64,000 bases of DNA, taken from assembly GCA_044463125.1 (NCBI GenBank), contig JBIQMS010000003.1, positions 139,751 to 203,750 of the forward strand. Direction: 5' to 3'. Made by a program: the position numbers and the translations under genes. The notes below the pieces were generated by a model. The model did not search any database, was not told the origin of the DNA, and worked only from the letters and a program-made list of their open reading frames with translations. Of the stretch, positions 17,961 through 25,600 are shown in pieces (the first letter of the stretch is position 1; every line of letters begins with the position of its first letter). This DNA is from CAYMZZ01 sp044463125 (GTDB lineage: Bacteria; Bacteroidota; Bacteroidia; Chitinophagales; Chitinophagaceae).

Positions 17961-18247
17961 TTTATGTATTGAACGGTAAATGGAAGCTACCCATCCTGGT
18001 TTCTCTTTCCTTTGGTCCGCGGCGTTTTACCGAAATTCGTCGTGAGATACCGAAGATCACCGACCGAATGTTGTCGAAAGAGCTAAGGGAACTGGAAGCC
18101 AATTTGCTGATTCGGCGGAAAGTGTATGATACCTTTCCGGTAACGGTGGAGTACAGTCGCACGGAGTATGGCGAAACGTTGGATGAGGTTATAGAAGCCC
18201 TGTATCGTTGGGGGCAGCAGCATCGCCGGAAGATAGTGGGGAAATAG
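17909..18247 (+). pseudogene. HxlR-type winged-helix regulator, 5' end lost or fused
   Basis: HxlR/MarR-type repressor fragment. The conserved part runs from about KSPEACTQSMRAVSDALYVL through LSFGPRRFTEIRREIPKITD, MLSKELRELEANLLIRR and VEYSRTEYGETLDEV. The nearest ATG is at 17939, inside the conserved segment. Upstream the frame stays open but reads antisense DoxX sequence. The DNA-binding helices are intact, so it may still be active if expressed. Its natural partner is probably the DoxX gene beside it. Confidence 0.6.
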
Positions 18248-18265
18248 CAGAGCAACCTTTCAACT

Positions 18266-18589
18266 ATGAAATATATACTCATCCTCACCCTGGCGCTCGG
18301 ATTATTACCCGCCTGCCAGTCGGGAAGCCCCAACCATGAACTGAAGCAAAAACTTGCCGATCTGGAATTTCGCGTGAGTTGGCTGGAGAAGCAGCTTGCC
18401 GAAAAGCAGCCAGCGGATTCTCTGCCGTCGGGCAGCTATGGTTCCTCCACCGGGTTGCGATCAGGGGGGCAGTATAACGGAAGTACCCAAAGCTATTACA
18501 GTGCGCGTTGCCAGGCGCCCACCAATAAGGGAACGCAGTGCAAGCGAAGCGCCCGATCGGACGGATATTGTTGGCAACATGGAGGATAA
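18266..18589 (+). CDS. Small lipoprotein with DUF5763-like C-terminus
   Basis: 107 residues. Lipoprotein signal MKYILILTLALGLLPAC (Cys17), a short coiled coil (LKQKLADLEFRVSWLEKQLA), a Ser/Gly-rich linker, then the C-terminal Cys/His motif RCQAPTNKGTQCKRSAR...CWQHGG. That motif matches the DUF5763 type and probably binds zinc. Function unknown. It follows the HxlR remnant by 18 nt. Confidence 0.7.
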   Translation: MKYILILTLALGLLPACQSGSPNHELKQKLADLEFRVSWLEKQLAEKQPADSLPSGSYGSSTGLRSGGQYNGSTQSYYSARCQAPTNKGTQCKRSARSDGYCWQHGG

Positions 18590-18691
18590 ATCATAGCGTA
18601 ATACGGTTTCCCGTAAGGCAAAATAATTCGCATATCCTATTTTGCGGCTATAAGCATTAACCTTAAGCCGTATCTGATGTAAATGGCAAGC

Positions 18692-18715
18692 AAAAGGACC
18701 CCACGGGGTCTTTTT
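18692..18715. terminator. Bidirectional terminator
   Basis: AAAAGGACCCC / GGGGTCTTTTT with an AC loop, between the convergent lipoprotein and PIN genes. It has a T-run in both orientations. Confidence 0.8.
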
Positions 18716-18741
18716 GTGTTTTTGGGGAAAAAATGAAGTAT

Positions 18742-19245
18742 CTAATTGCCGCACCATGCTGCAATCCGTAAGGAGCATTCGTTGGTGGGAAGGCGATTAT
18801 TAATAGAAACGAGTTCCTGAAGGTAGGAGCATGCTTCGTTGGTTGTGATAATATTATGCTCAATGAGTAGGTCCAGGATCCACAATATGCCATGTACCTC
18901 AATATCCCTTGCCAGAGCTCTTGATCTTACCCATTTATCTCCTGTAAGTAGTATTGCCGAAAGTTTTTCGGAAAAATATACACATGACCAATCCTGATCG
19001 GATAATTTCCCATCTTGCAGAGCCAATGTTTGAATGTTTTCCAGTTCTTCCGCGCCAATCTCAATTATGGAAAACTGGCCAATATCTACATACATCATCA
19101 ATTCCGCCTGCTGGTGGTCGTGCAATTCGTCCACTACGATCCTTGTGGTATAGAATTCAAATGGGAGATCAAGACAGCGCCCCATCATCCCGATTCGGAT
19201 CAGGTCGATAAGGATATTGGCATCATGTATAGCAATTCCTGGCAT
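18742..19245 (-). CDS. PIN-domain toxin
   Basis: 167 residues. The PIN ribonuclease acidic set is visible: D8 in IHDANILIDL, E in VVDELHDH (~41), D in DGKLSDQDWSCVYF (~83) and D in LLTGDKWVRSRA (~101). A nuclease cutting RNA is expected. It starts 14 nt after the stop of the XRE-ImmA/IrrE gene, so the two form one operon with the antitoxin first. Confidence 0.8.
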   Translation of the reverse strand: MPGIAIHDANILIDLIRIGMMGRCLDLPFEFYTTRIVVDELHDHQQAELMMYVDIGQFSIIEIGAEELENIQTLALQDGKLSDQDWSCVYFSEKLSAILLTGDKWVRSRALARDIEVHGILWILDLLIEHNIITTNEACSYLQELVSINNRLPTNECSLRIAAWCGN

Positions 19246-19259
19246 TGGTTACTCATAAT

Positions 19260-20294
19260 CTATTTCCTTCCGTTTTGTGCATCCAGGCGATCGCGGAAAG
19301 CAGCGAGTTTCATTCCGGCCAAATTAGCTGCCTTGCTCAGGCTTACTACCTCTTCGGCTGCCAGCCGAAAAACAAGATGTTCAAAACGATAACTCTTTTC
19401 GTTACCTGCAAAGGTACCAAGTCCCTCTTCTTTTTTGTTGCCTGCAATCGATTTCCAAAAACGCTGGGCTGCATTCTTGTCAACAATGCCTTTTTGCACG
19501 GCGCGCATCATAGCCGCCTGTACCGAAATGCCGAATTGTTCCTTTATGCTTACCAGTTCACCGGGAGCTATATTGTTTCGTTTCTCGCCTATCAGGTTCT
19601 CCAGGCTTCTGCCCGGCAGTAAAAGTGCGCCGGCAAATGCATGGCATATTTTTTCCTTTTCGGCACCCGCTTCAATAGGAAGCAACAAATGCCCCAATTC
19701 GTGGAGTGCGGTAAATCGCTTGCGTTCAATGCTTGTGTTTTGGTTCAATACCACTACGGGAATTTTGCCAACCCAGGCGCTAAGTCCGTCAAATGCATCA
19801 GTTGCCTCTATTTCTATAACCCTTACGCCGTTTTCTTCCAGCATATCTATCACATTGGGTATTGGATCCTGACCCAGATTCCATTTTTTAATCAATTCCT
19901 GAGCAGCTTCATCAGCGTCCGAGGCATCGCTAACAACTTTATTCGATAATGGGTTTTTAAACTCAATTCTGATATTCAGTAATTGCTCTACTTCAAGATA
20001 GCGTTCCAAATGCTCTTTCACCCGTTCACGCAAGCTGGTTTCCTGCCTGGAGCTCAGTTTGGTTTTTTTTCGAAACTCCACTGCTCCCAATGCTATTGGT
20101 GCACGCATAAAATAATCAGTCTTCAACTCAAGTACACGTGATAATGCCAGCAACACCTCACCGGAAGGCTTCATCTGACCCTGCTCATATTTATGTAAAG
20201 CCTGGCGGGTCAACTGCACTCGCTCAGCCAGCTCCTGCAGCGACCAGCCTTTCATTTTCCGAGCCGACTTTAATCTTTCAGCAAAGTGATTCAT
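19260..20294 (-). CDS. XRE-HTH plus ImmA/IrrE metallopeptidase (antitoxin)
   Basis: 344 residues. An N-terminal XRE HTH (MKGWSLQELAERVQLTRQAL, residues ~14-40) is followed by a COG2856 zinc peptidase with HELGH at 198-202 and a downstream acid in EKEKICHAFAGALLLP. Such proteins repress their operon and, in phage or ICE regulators, cleave a partner. With a PIN gene directly downstream it is most simply an antitoxin. The operator and promoter at 20327-20364 fit autoregulation. Confidence 0.82.
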   Translation of the reverse strand: MNHFAERLKSARKMKGWSLQELAERVQLTRQALHKYEQGQMKPSGEVLLALSRVLELKTDYFMRAPIALGAVEFRKKTKLSSRQETSLRERVKEHLERYLEVEQLLNIRIEFKNPLSNKVVSDASDADEAAQELIKKWNLGQDPIPNVIDMLEENGVRVIEIEATDAFDGLSAWVGKIPVVVLNQNTSIERKRFTALHELGHLLLPIEAGAEKEKICHAFAGALLLPGRSLENLIGEKRNNIAPGELVSIKEQFGISVQAAMMRAVQKGIVDKNAAQRFWKSIAGNKKEEGLGTFAGNEKSYRFEHLVFRLAAEEVVSLSKAANLAGMKLAAFRDRLDAQNGRK

Positions 20295-20326
20295 GGTTTT
20301 CAGACAGTTGGTGTTAGGGAAAGGTT

Positions 20327-20364
20327 GGTTGACAAAGGTACAATTAAATGGTAAAATGTCAACC
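20327..20364 (-). promoter_or_regulatory. Promoter with overlapping palindromic operator
   Basis: On the minus strand: TTG at 20362-20360, a 19-nt spacer, TACCTTTG at 20340-20333, an exact Bacteroidota promoter. Perfect 8-bp arms GGTTGACA (20327-20334) and TGTCAACC (20357-20364) cover both promoter elements, as expected for a repressor operator. The ATG follows about 35 nt downstream. Confidence 0.75.
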
Positions 20365-20512
20365 CGGCTAAAAAATTCGCTTAGGGAGAATTATTGGGTG
20401 AGGCGTTAAATAAGTGTATATAGGTTTGTCTACCAATATTTTATCGGTTACAATTAATTTATTGAAAACCCCGATTACCTGACCGCGTCATCAGAAGCCA
20501 GGAGGATCCGAA

Positions 20513-20541
20513 TCCTATGCGGGGATATTCCGCATATAGGA
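20513..20541. repeat. Stem-loop in a 440-bp gene-poor stretch
   Basis: TCCTATGCGG / CCGCATATAGGA with a short loop. The remainder of 20365-20739 shows no convincing gene; it should contain the promoter of the next lipoprotein. Confidence 0.5.
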
Positions 20542-20739
20542 AGTGAGGGGATGTGGGGTTATTGGAGGAATAGAAGTTGAGGTTGGGTTTCGGGTGTGGT
20601 TGAAGATATTCGAGTGGCGCGCTGGTAGCGTACCGTTTTGTAGGGTTGCTCTTCAGGACATCCCTATAGTCTTGGGGCCCTACTTGCATAAATCAGAATG
20701 GAGTATTATTTTGTGGGGACTAAACTTAAAACCTATCTC

Positions 20740-21192
20740 ATGAAAAATTCAGCCACCAGGCCACTTCTGGCCATTCCTACCTCATTCGTAATTATTTTGA
20801 TTTCTTTGATTTCTTGTGATCAGAAAGAAGATAAGCTTAAGACTACAAGAAACAACTGGTCCACCTTCATTTATGCTTCTTCAACTCAATATCAATACAG
20901 TAAGCTGGGCGGAATTGATGAGTTTGATATCCCTATTCGGAATAATACTGATTATCTTATAGAAGAAATGAAAATTAAGGTGCGCTACATCAAAGAAGCT
21001 GGTGGTGTTTTCAAAACGGAGTTTGTGACCCTCAACAATATACTCCCTCATTCAATTAAAAATGTCCGAGCACCCAAAAGTAATCGAGGCACAAGCGTCG
21101 ATTTTGAAATTGTGGAGGTGTACAGCCGTGAGATGAAATTTTGCTATCCGCAAGGCGGGGGAGATGTTTTGGACCCCTATTATTGTAGGTAA
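20740..21192 (+). CDS. Small lipoprotein, unknown function
   Basis: 150 residues from ATG at 20740 (MKNSATRPLLAIPTSFVIIL), which places a lipobox LISLISC at Cys ~27; an earlier ATG at 20698 would bury it. The mature part has a single beta-sandwich-like domain (FDIPIRNNTDYLIEEMKIKV, VDFEIVEVYS) resembling FxLYD-type folds. The codon usage is more AT-rich than in the genes to the left, matching the adjacent island. Confidence 0.65.
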   Translation: MKNSATRPLLAIPTSFVIILISLISCDQKEDKLKTTRNNWSTFIYASSTQYQYSKLGGIDEFDIPIRNNTDYLIEEMKIKVRYIKEAGGVFKTEFVTLNNILPHSIKNVRAPKSNRGTSVDFEIVEVYSREMKFCYPQGGGDVLDPYYCR

Positions 21193-21533
21193 TTAGTCAA
21201 GGTGTTGCGGGCCTGGAGGCGGAATTCTGCGGTTACGAATCATTTCACGAAGGTGTTCCACTGTGATTATGTCTATTCGTCGATGCAGCATTCGATGACA
21301 GTTAGAGCAAACCAATGCAAGGTCGTCAAGGCTAGTGCAGGTACTTTTACCAAAACTTGCGAGAGGAACTCTGTGGTGGCATTCTATGAACCCTGACCAA
21401 TTTCGCCGTAATAGGAAGCAAACTCAAAGGAGCAAGCTACGCATTCGAGTCGACCTAACTTCCCAAAAACGTTATCTGTGGTTGCAGATTTTGGTATGCT
21501 GCTATGGGGGAACGCCGTTTTGAAGTAGCGTCC
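21193..21533 (-). pseudogene. HNH endonuclease remnant (McrA-like), frameshifted
   Basis: Two frames together encode an HNH domain. 21533-21384 reads RLECVACSFEFASYYGEIGQ and then hits a stop. 21393-21193 continues FIECHHRVPLASF and LDDLALVCSNCHRMLHRR to a normal end. The homology runs from one frame to the other at the GGG near 21391-21393, one base short. Both zinc Cys pairs and the HH motif are still visible. No start and no N-terminal domain remain. Probably the remains of a modification-dependent restriction enzyme at the end of the island. Confidence 0.65.
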
Positions 21534-21559
21534 CTAAAGACTGCGGCTTTAAAGTTCCA

Positions 21560-22294
21560 CTAAATTTTATCATCTGCCCATCTATCAAATTCTTTTGGCA
21601 AAAGTTTGACAATTTCTTTTCCATTCATAGAATTCAAGTCATATGTCATCTGATATTGGCGAATAATCCTTACCAGCCGTCTAACCGAGCCACCCCCTTT
21701 CCCGGCAGCCCCTCGCTTTAATACTTTTTTTATAGGATCCCAATAAAGAATGTTAGCGGCTTCAACAATCCCCCTGTTTAGAGCAATTTCCTGATAAGCC
21801 CCAATTTGTTCTGTAAGCTCGCCACGCTTCTGGAATGTCCCAATCAGAAATATTTTTGATGAGTCATCCAATTCAGAATACAGTCTTGATGGGTAGGCTA
21901 AAAGATGTCGGTAGTATTTTGTGTAGTCTTTAGGATCCTTTAGAACATAAAATGCTATCTCATTTATTTTACGGTTTCCATTTCCGTCCTTTGGGCAAAT
22001 ATTGTCAAAATAGAATGCTGTCAACCATGACCAAAGCCCTTTGTTAAAATAATAATGCTTGTTTGCCTTTAATTTCATAGTATCGGCAAGTGAGGGCACA
22101 AGTTCATTTTTGTTCTTAAGTTCACCATTTCGATCAATATTGATTATTGGCTCTAGCAATTCGGAAAATCTCTCATCAAACAAAAGGCTTTGCGGAACAC
22201 TGTCCATTTCACCATTCCTTATTTCAACAATAATCCTTTCAAATTCGCTAATGCCATCCTCATTGAAAATGCGTATCGAGGTTTGATTGATCAT
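21560..22294 (-). CDS. Third gene of GHKL unit, helical protein (possibly DUF6339-like)
   Basis: 244 residues, mostly helical. Notable segments are LWSWLTAFYFDNICP, YYRHLLAYPSRLYSEL, RGIVEAANILYWDP and LLPKEFDRW at the C-terminus. It resembles, from memory and with low certainty, DUF6339-type proteins found beside DNA methyltransferases. No nuclease motif is evident. Its start overlaps the previous gene's stop by 4 nt (ATGA), so it is translationally coupled to the 253-residue protein and belongs to the same unit as the GHKL ATPase. Confidence 0.7.
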   Translation of the reverse strand: MINQTSIRIFNEDGISEFERIIVEIRNGEMDSVPQSLLFDERFSELLEPIINIDRNGELKNKNELVPSLADTMKLKANKHYYFNKGLWSWLTAFYFDNICPKDGNGNRKINEIAFYVLKDPKDYTKYYRHLLAYPSRLYSELDDSSKIFLIGTFQKRGELTEQIGAYQEIALNRGIVEAANILYWDPIKKVLKRGAAGKGGGSVRRLVRIIRQYQMTYDLNSMNGKEIVKLLPKEFDRWADDKI

Positions 22295-23052
22295 TGGTTT
22301 ATGAATTTTTCAAAAAGGTTTAGTTGTTTGCAGTACTCATCTACACAATCGTCAATCCATGCTTCTTGTACGGGTGTAAGAGATTTCGTCTCGCTGTCCG
22401 AGTCTGGCAGGTTTTTAATTCCAAGAACACCAACAATGAACTTTCTCCAGTCACTAACCCATGTGCCCTCTTCTTCTCCGAATAGGTCATCTTCAAGTAT
22501 CTTAATTAAGACACCTCGAAAAGCCGAGGGATAAACGAGTGAAATAAAATTTATATCATTCCGTGCTTTTTCAAATACATCGGGAATGTTCTTATTAATT
22601 TCAAGAGTTGGTCGGCCGTCATCCGCTGCATCAAAATTTAGTTTCCAGAATTGATTCTTAAGGTCTCTTGGATTAACCGGGAGCAGTGGTATTCGATCGC
22701 TAGATTGACCCTCCGAACTAACAGCAATTCCCCTTGCTTTTGCAAGTAAAAGTCCAACTGTTCCGGATTCATCTACCACTGAAACGTCAAAATAAACGAG
22801 CTCCGTATCTGGAAGCTCACTTAACCTTGTACTTTCAGGCTCGTTGAATCTTGCAACGGAACCAAAACAAAATCTTTGATAGACTCCTTTATAATTGGCT
22901 TCTATGTAGACTTTTGCATCGGGCAGCAAACCAAAGTCCGACAACTCTATTTTTGCCCGAAAATATTTCCCAACTTTGTCGTTGTGGAGGGAAATATCTA
23001 CATTCTTACGAGGAATTTTAATCCTTCCTGTGTAATTAAATCGTCGGATCAT
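22291..23052 (-). CDS. Second gene of GHKL unit, beta-domain protein
   Basis: 253 residues. The N-terminal ~110 residues are beta-rich (MIRRFNYTGRIKIPRKNVDI, LPDAKVYIEANYKGVYQRFC, ELVYFDVSVVDESG). The C-terminal half is helical with many acidic residues (KILEDDLFGEEEGTWVSDWR). It resembles the accessory subunit found next to MutL-like ATPases in MZA-type loci, but that is inference. It directly abuts the GHKL gene and overlaps the next gene by 4 nt. A substrate-binding or bridging subunit is plausible. Confidence 0.7.
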   Translation of the reverse strand: MIRRFNYTGRIKIPRKNVDISLHNDKVGKYFRAKIELSDFGLLPDAKVYIEANYKGVYQRFCFGSVARFNEPESTRLSELPDTELVYFDVSVVDESGTVGLLLAKARGIAVSSEGQSSDRIPLLPVNPRDLKNQFWKLNFDAADDGRPTLEINKNIPDVFEKARNDINFISLVYPSAFRGVLIKILEDDLFGEEEGTWVSDWRKFIVGVLGIKNLPDSDSETKSLTPVQEAWIDDCVDEYCKQLNLFEKFINQ

Positions 23053-25011
23053 TTATGCAAGTTTTAATACCAAGTCTCTTTTCTCATCGAAGCCGGTAAG
23101 CGCGATTTCAAAGGATGTTTTATTCTCTATTTCAAATTCTAGCAGATTCTTTTCTTTCTTGGTGAAATATACTCCCGACGATTTTATTGCAATAGGTGAT
23201 TCTGATATGTCAAAGTCTAAATCCTGGTAGCTATCGATGGGGTTGCCGCGCGGAACATCGTAGCCAAGCTTTAACCTTATTGACTCTGGCAGTTCCTGAG
23301 CTTCAGGGTTTCTCTTTATTTTAATTCCGGATTCCAATTGTTCAACGATGAATGGACGTCGATTGACCTTTAACGCTGGAATTTCTGGTTCATCTGTGTC
23401 GTTATTGCCTTTGCTCTTTTCATTTGTTGGGTTTATTAGCTTATTCAAAGGCTGTTTTTCATTCTCCATAGGTATTGAAAAAAAGTCAATTAGGAGGTCC
23501 TTTTGCAATCCATCAATAGGCCGTTGCAGGTTGTCATAGATCCTCTTAAGTGTATTTTTTACAAAAGTCAGTGTTTCATTTCCGAACACATATTTACCCT
23601 TAAAATTTCTGGAATCAGGTTGCCATTCAGTATGAGCCGGGTTTTCGGAGTCTCCGAGCATCCTGGCCAAATCGCTATCATGGATAATTACAACGCCTCT
23701 CACCAAGCCCTTATCCAATGATTTAACACCTGAGATGGTGATTCCGTCTCTTACAAACAAATTTTCTGGTTTATTAAGTGAAAGGTCCTTTTCGAGAAAT
23801 GCTTCGTACCAACATATCTTAGCCTTACCATTCTCGAGCTGATATCTTAGCGGAACCTTAAATGCCACTCGTTCGGTTTGTTCAAACTTGTCCCTGAAAA
23901 TGTCTAACTTTTCTTTATCTGAAAATAAGCTTTTATTCCAGCGGGGCTTTTGGTTCAGATCAGGTTCATTCAGCCAGAAAAAATCTGCATCATTCAGGCG
24001 AAATGTCCATTTTGCGAAATCGAAAAGCCGGATCAGGTTTTCCTTGTTTCGTAGTTTACTTTCTTCGCCATTAGATAGTTTTTGATATTCAATTTTCTCT
24101 GCAGCAGCTTGTATTGAGTTGGCTTGTAGCAAAATAACTTCGTCTTCTTCAATTATTTCAACCTCCAGCTTTCCAGAAAGAATAGGATAAAAATATTGCT
24201 CTATTACCGAATATGCTAAATGATTGATAGAAATCTCGTCTGTACAGAAAGGAATAATCAAAGACAATCCTGGTTCATTTCCGCGTTTCAGTCTAAAAAG
24301 TTCCTCGAACAGAAAGGTTGTATTCACATCTTCTATTGGATTGGCGAAATACTCGTTATCGTTGTATTTACCGAACATTCCGTAAGGCTTATAACCGCAT
24401 TCTTCTTTCTTTTCATCCTCACGATTATGAATTCTTAAAATACTTTGTCCTAGCAGCAATTTTCTTTTATCACTTTTTCTGACAGTGAGACCCCAGAAGG
24501 AGTTAATCTTTGAAGATGCTGGAAAGACAGTTTTTCCAAGACCCCATCTACCAAGCTGATCATCTGTTTTACCAGACCTACCCACATTGCGCCAGAAGAA
24601 GTAAAAATTATGCGGCATTTTATCGTTGATATCTGGCACATAATACTCGATCGGGTCTCCTTCAAGGCCTTTTGTATTGAAGTCTTCAAAAACAAGAAAC
24701 TTCATAGGATTTGAGAAATTAGGTAGTGACCGAAGTCCTGAGGTCCTAGAAGCAAGGTGCGGCTTCAATGATTGAAGTATCGGAGAATATTTATTTGCAT
24801 CAATCGCGTACTTGTCGCCAGAGAGGAATATTCGTACTTTAACAGTATCGCTGTGGTTTTCCTTGTTTCTTTCATCCAGGGCATTCTGGATTCCTTCCCG
24901 TACGACTGCTGTTGAGATATTCCCTATATCACCGGTGGTGAAGAACTCTCCCTGGATGGGGTCGACATCCATGTCATCGCGGGAGTTTGGTTTGAAGCGC
25001 CATTCGATCAT
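23053..25011 (-). CDS. GHKL (MutL/MORC-like) ATPase, predicted defence protein
   Basis: 652 residues. The N-terminal GHKL ATP-binding fold has the N-box VREGIQNALDER (E39, N43, D46), the D-x-G-like segment LVFEDFNTKGLEG near 114 and the G-rich lid LGRWGLGKTVFPASSKI near 155. The rest (~300-650) holds a transducer-like region and a unique C-terminus, not recognised. GHKL ATPases of this build occur in restriction-modification-like operons with C5 methyltransferases. Here it heads a tight three-gene unit downstream of the methyltransferase genes. No nuclease motif is obvious. Confidence 0.8.
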   Translation of the reverse strand: MIEWRFKPNSRDDMDVDPIQGEFFTTGDIGNISTAVVREGIQNALDERNKENHSDTVKVRIFLSGDKYAIDANKYSPILQSLKPHLASRTSGLRSLPNFSNPMKFLVFEDFNTKGLEGDPIEYYVPDINDKMPHNFYFFWRNVGRSGKTDDQLGRWGLGKTVFPASSKINSFWGLTVRKSDKRKLLLGQSILRIHNREDEKKEECGYKPYGMFGKYNDNEYFANPIEDVNTTFLFEELFRLKRGNEPGLSLIIPFCTDEISINHLAYSVIEQYFYPILSGKLEVEIIEEDEVILLQANSIQAAAEKIEYQKLSNGEESKLRNKENLIRLFDFAKWTFRLNDADFFWLNEPDLNQKPRWNKSLFSDKEKLDIFRDKFEQTERVAFKVPLRYQLENGKAKICWYEAFLEKDLSLNKPENLFVRDGITISGVKSLDKGLVRGVVIIHDSDLARMLGDSENPAHTEWQPDSRNFKGKYVFGNETLTFVKNTLKRIYDNLQRPIDGLQKDLLIDFFSIPMENEKQPLNKLINPTNEKSKGNNDTDEPEIPALKVNRRPFIVEQLESGIKIKRNPEAQELPESIRLKLGYDVPRGNPIDSYQDLDFDISESPIAIKSSGVYFTKKEKNLLEFEIENKTSFEIALTGFDEKRDLVLKLA

Positions 25012-25368
25012 ATCTCAGTTTTTAATGCTATTTATCCGGTCAATAAATTATTTGTGATGGAGTTTAGGCTGCACTAATAGTTCCAAAAAAGTCTACACAA
25101 AGCTTTCTCCTGAATTTATATAAATATATTTTTTGATCTAAATAGTGAGTATTCCGATCCTTTCCTCCAAATTAATAGCAAATCACTGGGGAAAACCGGC
25201 TTTATGTAGCATAGTTGGTTTCCAAATAAAGGATCAAAATCGTATGCTTATTCCAAAGCCGGACTATTAATTCTGAAGTTCCTTCTTATTATTTCGGAAA
25301 CACACAGATTTCTGCAAGCGTACTTCTGCATTAGTAATCATTGAGTTTATTTGGACCACTTCTATTTC
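25012..25368. other. Gene-free AT-rich spacer
   Basis: No convincing coding frame on either strand. CCGGCTTT (~25197) and AAAGCCGG (~25255) make a weak long-range inverted repeat. On the minus strand a TTGACC lies about 35 nt upstream of the GHKL start without a clear -7 box. Confidence 0.5.
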
Positions 25369-25600
25369 TTACGAAATCGTTTCTTTCAAAAGCGAGGGTA
25401 CATAAACTTCATCTCTGAATTCTAAAAATCTCGGATCTAATCGCCAAGGGAACTGCTTAAGAAAATTGTCCTGATTAGTCACTTCTTTTGTATCATAATT
25501 TAAGTTGCTTTCAAGTTTTTTTTATGACTTGACTTCTTAAAAGTGCAATATCTCTAAATTGCTTTGCTTCTATTGATTTCCAGCGCAATGTGTCGATCAT
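25369..25600 (-). pseudogene. Small ORF coupled to the methyltransferase, broken at an A8 run
   Basis: An ATG at 25600 overlaps the methyltransferase stop (ATGA) and opens MIDTLRWKSIEAKQFRDIAL. The frame stops after 29 codons at 25511, just past a run of eight A (25516-25523, minus strand). With one A fewer it would continue LESNLNYDTKEVTNQDNFLK and PWRLDPRFLEFRDEVYVPSL to a stop at 25369, 76 residues in all. The continuation looks truly coding. It is either a decayed gene or a site of transcriptional or ribosomal slippage. The family is not recognised. Confidence 0.5.

Noticed and set aside
20459..20689. 76-codon minus-strand frame in the spacer before the lipoprotein
   Set aside because: Contains a stem-loop, low-complexity composition, no recognisable protein and no start signals.
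21202..21523. Plus-strand frames of 62-64 codons
   Set aside because: Antisense to the HNH remnant, which explains the region better.
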